DNA of 64,000 nt from the NCBI RefSeq assembly GCF_900142295.1, contig NZ_FSRL01000001.1, forward strand, positions 1,736,001 to 1,800,000, given 5' to 3'. Shown here one piece after another: positions 57,248-64,000 of the stretch (its first letter is position 1; each line of letters starts with the position of its first letter). Below the pieces are notes generated by a model. That model was not told the origin of the DNA and ran no database searches. It worked only from the letters and a program-made list of their open reading frames with translations. The DNA is from Vannielia litorea (GTDB lineage: Bacteria > Pseudomonadota > Alphaproteobacteria > Rhodobacterales > Rhodobacteraceae). The position numbers were made by a program, and so were the translations under genes.

Positions 57248-57400
57248 TCAGAACCGGCCGAATATCCGGCCGATGCGCAGCGCCGACCGCAGCTTCCGGC
57301 CATTCGCATTTGCGCCCTTGCCGCCGCCCCCATTGGCATTGCGCCGCCGGGTGCGCATCAGCATGCGCAGCGCCATGTTGATGAGACGTGCCGCGTTCAC
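57248..57400 (-). CDS. Small basic protein (50 aa)
   Basis: A GTG-started ORF: N-terminal helix ARLINMALRMLMRTRRR, a Gly/Asn-rich middle (NANGGGGKGANANG) and a basic end (SALRIGRIFGRF). Lies 4 bp after the neighbouring small gene, on the same strand. I know no family; the length and helix are typical of small alphaproteobacterial proteins and the tight packing supports it. Confidence 0.55.
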   Translation of the reverse strand: MNAARLINMALRMLMRTRRRNANGGGGKGANANGRKLRSALRIGRIFGRF

Positions 57401-57404
57401 GCGA

Positions 57405-57545
57405 TCAGCCGTCCTTGCTCTTGCGGGTCGCCTTGTCGGTCGCCGACCGGATGCCGCGGCTGACCGCAGTGTTGACCGTGTGCTCCGCCTTGTAGCGGAA
57501 CTGCCTGGCAATCGAGCGCCAGATGGCCGTGAAGAAATCACCCAT
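57405..57545 (-). CDS. Small protein (46 aa) after scpB
   Basis: A 46-residue ORF, MGDFFTAIWRSIARQFRYKA, continuing into ENH-type basic residues and ending TRKSKDG. It starts 3 bp after the scpB stop, with GGAGGACT on the scpB end as the ribosome binding site. Amphipathic helix plus basic tail; function unknown. Confidence 0.6.
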   Translation of the reverse strand: MGDFFTAIWRSIARQFRYKAEHTVNTAVSRGIRSATDKATRKSKDG

Positions 57546-57548
57546 GTC

Positions 57549-58202
57549 CTAGTCCTCCTTGAAAAGTTCGTCCTGATCCTCGTCCTGGTCCGCCTCGTCC
57601 TCGTCTCCCAGCCCGAGGCTGCCCGGCGGCGGGCGGCTGTCGAGCAGGCCCGCGGCGCGAAGCTCCTTGAGCCCCGGAAGGTCGCGGGCGCTTTCCAGGC
57701 CGAAATGGTCCAGAAAGGTCTGTGTCACCACGTAGGTCACGGGCCGCCCGGGCGTCATGCGGCGACGCCCGAACCGGATCCACTCCATCTCTATCAGCTG
57801 ATCCACCGTGCCCCGGCTCACGCTGACGCCGCGGATCTCCTCGATCTCGGCACGGGTCACGGGCTGGTGGTAGGCCACGATGGCCAGCGTTTCGATGGCC
57901 GCTCGGCTCAACTTGCGAACCTCGACCGTTTCCTTCTGCATCAGAAATCCGAGATCGGCGGCCGTGCGCATGGCCCAGGCATCGCCCACGCGGCGCAACT
58001 CCACGCCCCGGCCATCGTAGCGCTTCTGAAGGTTCTCCAGCGCCACCTGCGCCTCGGCGCCGTGCGGCATGCGGGCGTTCAGCTCCGCCACGGTCACCGG
58101 CTCGGCCGACGCGAAGAGGATGGCCTCGACCATCCGCTCCTGCTCGCCCATCGGCGGGGCTTCAAAGAGGCTCTCCTCGACCTCCGTTTCGAGCTCAGCC
58201 AC
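57549..58202 (-). CDS. scpB: Segregation and condensation protein B
   Basis: A 217-residue winged-helix protein that bridges SMC and ScpA in the condensin complex. Motifs: MVEAILFASAEPVTVAEL (first winged helix), AIETLAIVAYHQPVTRAEI and RGVSVSRGTVDQL, then the acidic tail (DEDEADQDEDQDELF). Start GTG 58202 overlaps the scpA stop by 8 bp. Confidence 0.95.
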   Translation of the reverse strand: MAELETEVEESLFEAPPMGEQERMVEAILFASAEPVTVAELNARMPHGAEAQVALENLQKRYDGRGVELRRVGDAWAMRTAADLGFLMQKETVEVRKLSRAAIETLAIVAYHQPVTRAEIEEIRGVSVSRGTVDQLIEMEWIRFGRRRMTPGRPVTYVVTQTFLDHFGLESARDLPGLKELRAAGLLDSRPPPGSLGLGDEDEADQDEDQDELFKED

Positions 58203-58986
58203 GGGGAGCCTCCCGCAGCTTGATCTGGATCGGGGCAAACGTGTCTTCCTGGCGGATGGTGAGGTGACCGTGCTTCACCAACTCCAGCGAGGCGGCAAAG
58301 GTGGCCGCGGTCGCCGAACGGCGGCGCATCGGGTCGTTCTCCCAGCCTTCGGGGAGGTAGGTCATCAGGTTGGTCCACTCGCCCGCATACCCGATGAGGC
58401 CGCGCAGCCGGTCAAGCGCCTGCTCCATGGTGTAGAGGTTCTCGCGGTCCATCACGAAGGGGCGGAATTCGTCCTTGGTGCGGATGCGGGCATAGGCCTG
58501 CATCAGGTCGAGCAATGTTGCGGTGTAGGTCACCCGCCGCACCCGCTCAACGCTCTCCGGCACGCCGCGCGGAAAGAAATCGCGGCCCAACTGGTCGCGG
58601 GCCATCAACCGGGCCGAAACCTCGCGCATCGCCGAAAGCCGCTCGAGCTGGAAGGCAAGATGCGCCGCCAGTTCCTCGCCGGAGGGCCCCTCCTCCGATG
58701 GATCGGGCGGCAGGAGCAGCTTCGATTTCAGGAAGGCCAGCCAGGCCGCCATGACCAGATAATCGGCAGCCAGCTCGATCCGGAGTTGCTTGGCACGCTC
58801 CACGAAGCCCAGGTATTGCTCGGCCAGTTGCAGGATAGAGATTTTCCGCAGATCGACCTTCTGGGTCCGGCCAAGGGTCAGCAACAGATCGAGCGGGCCC
58901 TCGAAGCCGTCGACGTCGATGATCAGCGCCTCGGCGGCCAGCCGATCGGAAACGTCCGCAAAACCTGCCGCGCCGTCTTCAGCCAT
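58195..58986 (-). CDS. scpA: Segregation and condensation protein A
   Basis: A 263-residue kleisin. N-terminal SMC-binding part (LIIDVDGFEGPLDLLLTLGR, DLRKISILQLAEQYL) and the C-terminal winged helix (ATFAASLELVKHGHLTIRQE, ETF). It closes the SMC ring on DNA. Overlaps nagZ by 8 bp at its start. Confidence 0.96.
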   Translation of the reverse strand: MAEDGAAGFADVSDRLAAEALIIDVDGFEGPLDLLLTLGRTQKVDLRKISILQLAEQYLGFVERAKQLRIELAADYLVMAAWLAFLKSKLLLPPDPSEEGPSGEELAAHLAFQLERLSAMREVSARLMARDQLGRDFFPRGVPESVERVRRVTYTATLLDLMQAYARIRTKDEFRPFVMDRENLYTMEQALDRLRGLIGYAGEWTNLMTYLPEGWENDPMRRRSATAATFAASLELVKHGHLTIRQEDTFAPIQIKLREAPRG

Positions 58987-60001
58987 CCACCGCCTGCCCT
59001 TTCAACAGGGCCTCATACTCGGCCCGCGTTGCGTTGCGATCAATGGTATCAGGCGCGCGACGGGCTTCCAAGGCGGCATCGGCCCGGGCGAGGCTTGTTT
59101 CATTCATGTCTTCGGCAATCTCGGCCAGCGCAGCGAGCTCGCTGAAGGCCCCCTTGCAGTAGAGCACCGCGTCACAGCCGGCCGCCAGCGCCGCCTCGGC
59201 CCGCTGCGGCAAAGAGCCGTCGAGCGCCTCCATGCTCAGATCGTCGGTCATGAGCAGCCCGCCGAAACCGATCTCGTCGCGGATCATCGCAATCATCCCC
59301 GGGTCCACGGTTGCCGCGCGGTCTGAGAGCGCCTCGTAGACGATATGGGCGCTCATGCCGAGCGGCAGGTCGTTGAGAGCCTCGAAAGCGGCGAAATCGG
59401 TCAGCCGCAACTCCTCGGCCGATGCGGACACACGAGGCAACTCGAGGTGGCTGTCCATCGTGGCGCGGCCATGGCCGGGAATGTGCTTGAGGACCGGCAG
59501 CACCCCGCCCGCGAGCAGGCCATCGGCCACGGCGCGGGCCGATTTTACCACCGTTTCAAGGGTTTCTCCGTAGCAACGATTGCGGAGCACCGGGTGCGTG
59601 CCAGGATGGGCGATGTCGCCCAAGGGAGCGCAGTTGCCGTCGATCCCCACCGCGCGCAGGTCGTCGGCGATCAGGCTATACCGCAGACGCATCGCCCGCG
59701 CCGCATGGTCCGGCCCGACCCGCGCCCCCTCGTCGAGCGGCGGCAGCCAGCTGCCCCAATGGGGCGGCCCCATCCTGTCTACCCGACCACCCTCCTGGTC
59801 GATGAAGATGGGCGCCTCCCAGTCAACCGCCTCCCGCAACCCGGCCGTCAGGCGCCGCAGCTGCTCGGGATGCTCGATGTTGCGCTTGAACAGGATGAAC
59901 CCGAAGGGCTGCACGTCGCCGAAGAGCGCGGCTTCGTCAGGCGTCACCTCCAGCCCGTCGCAGCCAAAGATGAAAGGTGAGAGCCGCGCAGGCCTCGTCA
60001 C
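58979..60001 (-). CDS. nagZ: Beta-N-acetylhexosaminidase NagZ
   Basis: A 340-residue GH3 enzyme that removes GlcNAc from anhydromuropeptides during cell-wall recycling in the cytoplasm. Signature: FKHIPGHGRATMDSHLELPR (residues about 166-185; conserved KH, the His-Gly-His/Asp dyad) and the nucleophile LLMTDDLSMEAL (Asp). GTG 60001 overlaps the stop of the SPOR gene as GTGA. Confidence 0.96.
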   Translation of the reverse strand: MTRPARLSPFIFGCDGLEVTPDEAALFGDVQPFGFILFKRNIEHPEQLRRLTAGLREAVDWEAPIFIDQEGGRVDRMGPPHWGSWLPPLDEGARVGPDHAARAMRLRYSLIADDLRAVGIDGNCAPLGDIAHPGTHPVLRNRCYGETLETVVKSARAVADGLLAGGVLPVLKHIPGHGRATMDSHLELPRVSASAEELRLTDFAAFEALNDLPLGMSAHIVYEALSDRAATVDPGMIAMIRDEIGFGGLLMTDDLSMEALDGSLPQRAEAALAAGCDAVLYCKGAFSELAALAEIAEDMNETSLARADAALEARRAPDTIDRNATRAEYEALLKGQAVDG

Positions 60002-61047
60002 CGCGCCACGACCGGAATGCACTCCGCCCTCTCGGCCACCAATGCGGCGCAGAACCGGCGGGCATCGCTGAGGTCCGCAAAGCCCTGCGCGCGGAGCCTG
60101 TAGAAGGTCTGGCCACCGCTCTCGGCCTCCATGATGAGCCGGGTCTTTTCGACCATAAGGCTGTCAAACTGGCCCGCCAGCCGTGCCCAGAGCTCTGCCG
60201 CCTCGTCGGGGCTCTCGAAAGCTCCCAGCTGCACCAGCCGCGTGCCTGCCGGCACCTGATCGGCCCGCGCCACAACGGCATCCTGCGGGACCACCGGAGC
60301 GCTTGGCGCGTCGGCCTCGATCTCCGAAGCCGCCGTCCGCTTCAGCCCGGCGGGGCGACCCAGCGGGCGAAGCGACACCTTGACGCCCGGAAGCTGTGCG
60401 AGCTTTGCCTTGGCCGGATCGGCCACCTCGACCTCCTCCCCGCCCGAAAGCGGCTTTGCGCCTTCGGTAAGCTCGCCCGCGAGCGCCAGCGCCACGGCGA
60501 CCGGATCGTTGGGGTCCACATCGTCCGGCAGGTTCACTGCAACCGCAAGTTCCGGCTCGGCAAGGGCCCCGTCAGCGGCCTCGCTCGTCGGGGTGACTTC
60601 CGTCTCTGCCTCGACCTCGCGCTGAACCATCGCCGCCAGCGGCAGATCCTCTTCCGTCAGCAAGGCCGGTCCGGGAGCCAGGGTAATTTCTTCAGGCAAC
60701 TCGCCGGCCTCGCCCTCGGCGGCCACGTCATTGACCGTGAGGCCGGTGTGGTCGGCCACCTCGCCGCCCGGATTCTCTGGCGCAATCCGCATCGGACCCT
60801 CGAGCGCCGCAACCACGGGCACGCCCGTCACGTCGCGCACGGTGATGCGGTAGCCCCAGATGGCCAGCCCGGCGATCAGCGCGAGGCTCATCACGGCCCC
60901 TGCCCCACTGACCAGCCGAGCACTTGCACTTCTCGGCGCATCTTCATGAAAATCATGAGAATAGTCGGGGTCGTCACCCGCATACATCTCTGCCTGCGGT
61001 GCCCCATCAGGGTACCACGCGACCTTGTTCATCGGTCGATGATCCAT
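59998..61047 (-). CDS. SPOR domain membrane protein
   Basis: A 349-residue bitopic protein: an acidic cytoplasmic N-terminus, one TM helix (VMSLALIAGLAIWGYRITV, about residues 50-68), a long low-complexity acidic periplasmic part, and a C-terminal SPOR domain (TRLVQLGAFESPDEAAELWA ... FYRLRAQGFADLSDARRFCA). SPOR domains bind denuded septal glycan. Location between argS and nagZ is usual for the family. Confidence 0.93.
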   Translation of the reverse strand: MDHRPMNKVAWYPDGAPQAEMYAGDDPDYSHDFHEDAPRSASARLVSGAGAVMSLALIAGLAIWGYRITVRDVTGVPVVAALEGPMRIAPENPGGEVADHTGLTVNDVAAEGEAGELPEEITLAPGPALLTEEDLPLAAMVQREVEAETEVTPTSEAADGALAEPELAVAVNLPDDVDPNDPVAVALALAGELTEGAKPLSGGEEVEVADPAKAKLAQLPGVKVSLRPLGRPAGLKRTAASEIEADAPSAPVVPQDAVVARADQVPAGTRLVQLGAFESPDEAAELWARLAGQFDSLMVEKTRLIMEAESGGQTFYRLRAQGFADLSDARRFCAALVAERAECIPVVAR

Positions 61048-61134
61048 GCTCGCCTCGCTCTCTCGGCCCGCCCTCTTTGCCGGGGCTGGGCACGCTTGCC
61101 TGCCTCCCCGATCCGAGGAGGCAGGCCGCAAGGC

Positions 61135-62877
61135 CTAGCGCATCTCTTCCGCCGGGGTTACCCCCAAGATACCAAGACCGGCCGAAATGACAACGGAAAC
61201 GGCCTTGGCCAAGGCGATTTTCGGCAAACTCGCGCTCTCTTCGCCCTCGCGGTAGAACCGCAGTTCGGGCAAGTCGTTGCCCCGGTTCCACAGGGCGTGG
61301 AAGGCCTGCGCCAGATCGTAGAGGTAAAATGCGATCCGATGCGGCTCGTGGCCCTTGGCGGCGATCTCCACCAGCCGGGGCCACTCCGCCAGTTTGCGGG
61401 CGACCGCGAGCTCGGCCTCGTGCAGCCCGTCGAGGTCCTGGTCCAGCAGGGTCACGTTGTCCAGCTTCCAGCCCGCAGCTTCGGCCTTGCGCATCACTGA
61501 ACGCACGCGCGCATGGGCATACTGGACATAGAACACCGGGTTGTCCTTGCTCTGCTCGAGCGCCTTGGCAAAATCGAAGTCGAGCGGCGCGTCGTTCTTG
61601 CGGGTGAGCATGACGAAACGGGTCACATCGGCCCCCACCTCCTCCACCACGTCGCGGAGGGTCACGAAGGTGCCCGCCCGCTTGGACATCTTGAACTCCT
61701 GCCCGTCCTTGAAGAGCTTGACGAGCTGGATCAGCTTCACGTCAAGCGGCACGGTCTGGCCGGAGAGGGCGGCAACTGCAGCCTTCATCCGCTTCACGTA
61801 GCCCCCGTGGTCCGCGCCGAACACGTCGATCAGCTCGTCGAAGCCGCGCGTCACCTTGTCGTAGTGATAGGCGATGTCGGGCGCGAAATAGGCCCAGGCG
61901 CCATCAGCCTTCATCACGGGCCGATCCTCGTCGTCGCCGTAATCGGTGGACCTGAAGAGCGTCTGCTCGCGGGCCTCCCAGTCTTCGGGGAGCTTGCCCT
62001 TGGGCGGTGCGAGCGTGCCCTCGTAGATCAGCCCCTTGCCCCGCAGATCGTCGATCGCCGCCTCGATCTTGCCGGTGCCGTAGAGGCTCTTCTCGCTGAA
62101 GAACACATCCATCTGCACGCCCAGCGCGGCGAGGTCCTGGCGGATCAGCTCCATCATCGCGTCGGTGGCGAAGTTGCGCACCTCCTCGAGCCAGAACTGC
62201 TCTCCCTTGTCGATGAACCGGTCCCCGACCCTGGCCTTCAAGGCCTCGCCCACCGGCACGAGATAATCGCCCGGATAGGTGCCATCCTCGAAGGCAACGT
62301 CATGGCCGTGCGCCTCGAGGTAACGCAGGTAGACCGACCGGGCGAGCACGTCGACCTGGGCGCCGCCATCGTTGATGTAATACTCGCGCGTCACCTCGTA
62401 ACCCGCATAGGCCAGCAGGCTTGCCAGCGCGTCGCCAAACACCGCGCCCCGGGTGTGCCCCACATGCATCGGCCCGGTAGGGTTGGCGGACACGAACTCG
62501 ACGTTCACCCGCCGTCCCTCGCCCATGCTCGACCGGCCATAGGAGACCCGATCCGCCAGAACCGCCTTCACGATCCCGCCCCAGACATCGGAAGCCAGAG
62601 CGAGGTTGATGAAGCCGGGGCCGGCCACCTCCGCCCGTTCGATCCGGCCATCACGCACCAGACGCTCCGCCAGCGCGGTGGCGATCTCGCGCGGGTTGGC
62701 GGCGGCGGGCTTGGCCAGCACCATCGCGGCGTTGGTCGCCATGTCGCCATGGGCGGCGTCGCGCGGCGGCTCCACCGTCACGTTGGCGAGGTCCAGCCCC
62801 TCGGGCAGCGCGCCTTCGGCCATCATGGCGCCCAGCTCGGCCACCACCAGCGCCCGGATATCGGCAAAGAGGTTCAT
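61135..62877 (-). CDS. argS: Arginyl-tRNA synthetase
   Basis: A 580-residue class I synthetase. HIGH-type [16 protein letters not shown] (residues about 110-125), KMSKR-type [14 protein letters not shown], the C-terminal anticodon-binding DALB domain (from about 465). Two adjacent ATGs (62877, 62880) follow [18 protein letters not shown] matches relatives. First of the argS-SPOR-nagZ-scpA-scpB run. Confidence 0.97.
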   Translation of the reverse strand: MNLFADIRALVVAELGAMMAEGALPEGLDLANVTVEPPRDAAHGDMATNAAMVLAKPAAANPREIATALAERLVRDGRIERAEVAGPGFINLALASDVWGGIVKAVLADRVSYGRSSMGEGRRVNVEFVSANPTGPMHVGHTRGAVFGDALASLLAYAGYEVTREYYINDGGAQVDVLARSVYLRYLEAHGHDVAFEDGTYPGDYLVPVGEALKARVGDRFIDKGEQFWLEEVRNFATDAMMELIRQDLAALGVQMDVFFSEKSLYGTGKIEAAIDDLRGKGLIYEGTLAPPKGKLPEDWEAREQTLFRSTDYGDDEDRPVMKADGAWAYFAPDIAYHYDKVTRGFDELIDVFGADHGGYVKRMKAAVAALSGQTVPLDVKLIQLVKLFKDGQEFKMSKRAGTFVTLRDVVEEVGADVTRFVMLTRKNDAPLDFDFAKALEQSKDNPVFYVQYAHARVRSVMRKAEAAGWKLDNVTLLDQDLDGLHEAELAVARKLAEWPRLVEIAAKGHEPHRIAFYLYDLAQAFHALWNRGNDLPELRFYREGEESASLPKIALAKAVSVVISAGLGILGVTPAEEMR

Positions 62878-62972
62878 CATTTCGGTCCTTCTCGTGCCCC
62901 GCGTCTCTATCACCGCGCATCCGCGCGTCAAGCACCGCTTGCCGCGGCCGTGCCGCTTGGTAGAAGACGGGG

Positions 62973-63089
62973 ATGAAGGCTGACCTCGGCCAGTATGACC
63001 CGCAACAGGGCCTCGCGATGGTGGTTTCTGCGCTCCGCCTCACGGCGCCCGAAGCCTTCTCCGCCGCTCGCACCTACCTCAACCGCTGA
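62973..63089 (+). CDS. Small ORF (38 aa), uncertain
   Basis: A 38-codon [23 protein letters not shown], then LRLTAPEAF and ending TYLNR. GACGGGG precedes the ATG. It lies 14 bp before the membrane protein gene and 95 bp from the divergent argS start. No family is recognised. It may be a real small gene or a chance frame. Confidence 0.35.
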   Translation: MKADLGQYDPQQGLAMVVSALRLTAPEAFSAARTYLNR

Positions 63090-63103
63090 ACCCAAGGCCC
63101 CCC

Positions 63104-64000
63104 ATGGACGACCTCTCCCCCAGCCACCGCGCCCTGCGCCTGAGCATCGCCCTTGCCCTGGCCTCGGCAGGCCTGAGCCTGCTGCTCTTCACCATCCCCC
63201 GCGAGATGATCATGCCCCGGCCGCCGCTCTACCAGTTCGAGGGGCTGGCCTTCCGGTTCGTGCAGGGGGCGGGCCTCGCCATCTCTTTGCTGTCCATGCT
63301 GATCGCCGCCGTGCTGCCGCAAGCCGTGCCTCTGCCCGGCTCGGGGCGCTGCGCGCGCATCGGGGCGCACCTGGCCACGGCCCTCCTGGCGCTGATCGCG
63401 GTGGCCAACATCTGGTTCGCCACCCGCAGTGGGCTGGAGCTGGCCGCCCGCGATGTCTACGTCGCACAGGTTGCCGTGCTGTCGCTTGGCGCGCTCATCG
63501 GCATCGCCGGTCCGCTGGCGCTGATCGCCGCTCTGGCGCTGCGCCTGCCCCGGCGTGGGCCGCGCATTGCCGCGCTGGCCGCTCTCGCCCTGCTGGTGCT
63601 GGCCGACGTCGCGCTTTCGGCGGGCCTCTCGCCCCTGCCCACCGGCGGGCTGCTCCTGGCGCTCCTGTTGCTGCTCGCCACCGCCCTGCACCGCCACGCC
63701 CTGATGCCCGGGGCCACCCGCCCCTGGCTCGTCGCGCTGGCCGCACTCTGGGCCCTGCCCTGGGCGGTGGCCCGGCTGCCGCTGGCCGGGGCCGCGCTGA
63801 TGATCAGCGACACCTCCCAGCGTTTTCCCTCCCTCGCCGAGGCCCTCCTTGCGCCCGAACCCGCCGACCACCTGATCGGCGCCCTGCCGCTGCTGCTCTG
63901 CCTCGGCGCGCTGGCCAGCCTGCTCTTCGCCCAGCCGCACCGCCGGATCAACCGCGCCCTCGCTACGCTGCTCTGCCTCGCCGCCCTGCTGCCCGCGCTG
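63104..64000 (+). CDS. Multi-pass membrane protein, partial
   Basis: Open from ATG 63104 to the right edge (299 codons without stop), so the C-terminus is missing. At least seven hydrophobic segments, e.g. LRLSIALALASAGLSLLLFT, ALLALIAVANIWFA, LALLVLADVALSAGLS, GLLLALLLLLATALH and LIGALPLLLCLGALASLLFA. Leu/Ala-rich throughout; sulfatase- or phosphoethanolamine-transferase-type membrane halves look like this but no catalytic part is in view. Not named. Confidence 0.7.
   Translation, partial: MDDLSPSHRALRLSIALALASAGLSLLLFTIPREMIMPRPPLYQFEGLAFRFVQGAGLAISLLSMLIAAVLPQAVPLPGSGRCARIGAHLATALLALIAVANIWFATRSGLELAARDVYVAQVAVLSLGALIGIAGPLALIAALALRLPRRGPRIAALAALALLVLADVALSAGLSPLPTGGLLLALLLLLATALHRHALMPGATRPWLVALAALWALPWAVARLPLAGAALMISDTSQRFPSLAEALLAPEPADHLIGALPLLLCLGALASLLFAQPHRRINRALATLLCLAALLPAL

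Overview
The window looks like a chromosomal segment of an alphaproteobacterium of the Rhodobacteraceae (Roseobacter group). The DNA is very GC-rich. The synteny is typical of that family: yajC-secD-secF next to a ccmABCDG cytochrome c maturation cluster, argS-SPOR-nagZ-scpA-scpB, a BolA/monothiol glutaredoxin pair, glnB-glnA, and two Hint-domain proteins. I see no insertion sequence, prophage, integrase or CRISPR array. The left edge cuts an ABC ATPase gene and the right edge cuts a membrane protein gene.

Layout. 1-4.3 kb: a ferric-type ABC ATPase and an SDR protein on the minus strand, then a Hint protein and a TetR regulator on the plus strand. 4.3-9.5 kb: prfC, an unknown 321-residue protein, a Tat-exported alpha/beta hydrolase and an RhlE-like helicase. 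9.6-14.6 kb, minus strand: an unknown protein, trigger factor, a caspase-like/M15 peptidase pair and tRNA-Leu. 14.7-23.2 kb: a second Hint protein, the NAD(P)HX repair enzyme, glnB-glnA, an unknown membrane protein, a histidine kinase divergent from an MBL hydrolase, and tRNA-Asn. 23.5-26 kb: two related small secreted cysteine proteins with very different low-complexity tails, and a BTLCP protease. 26-34.3 kb: a TPP enzyme with a CoA transferase, then a string of small poorly characterised genes (TfoX-C, DUF4112, YbaK, DUF2852, RDD) and bpt. 34.4-42.2 kb: the long minus-strand sec/TSUP/ccm cluster. 42.6-50.9 kb: serS, bolA-grxD, an NDUFAF6-like protein, cimA, cysS, a PEP mutase/ICL-like enzyme and others. 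51-55.3 kb: a ynjF-ynjB-ynjC-ynjD-like operon. 55.4-62.9 kb: an ABC-F ATPase, two tiny genes and the scpB-scpA-nagZ-SPOR-argS run.

Most of the window is housekeeping: translation (prfC, serS, cysS, argS, bpt, ABC-F, tRNAs), protein export and folding (tig, secDF, yajC), cytochrome c maturation, nitrogen sensing and assimilation, chromosome segregation and cell-wall recycling. The less ordinary signals are regulatory. A 14-codon ORF upstream of cysS contains three Cys codons and overlaps mutually exclusive GC stems, which suggests a cysteine attenuator. A shared 19-bp palindrome occurs four times between 29.2 and 32.3 kb, in front of a TPP enzyme, a DUF4112 gene and (twice) a DUF2852 gene, which suggests a small local regulon. 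The other notable locus is the pair of secreted cysteine proteins at 23.6-25.3 kb, one carrying a GGC-repeat tract that is out of frame as written.
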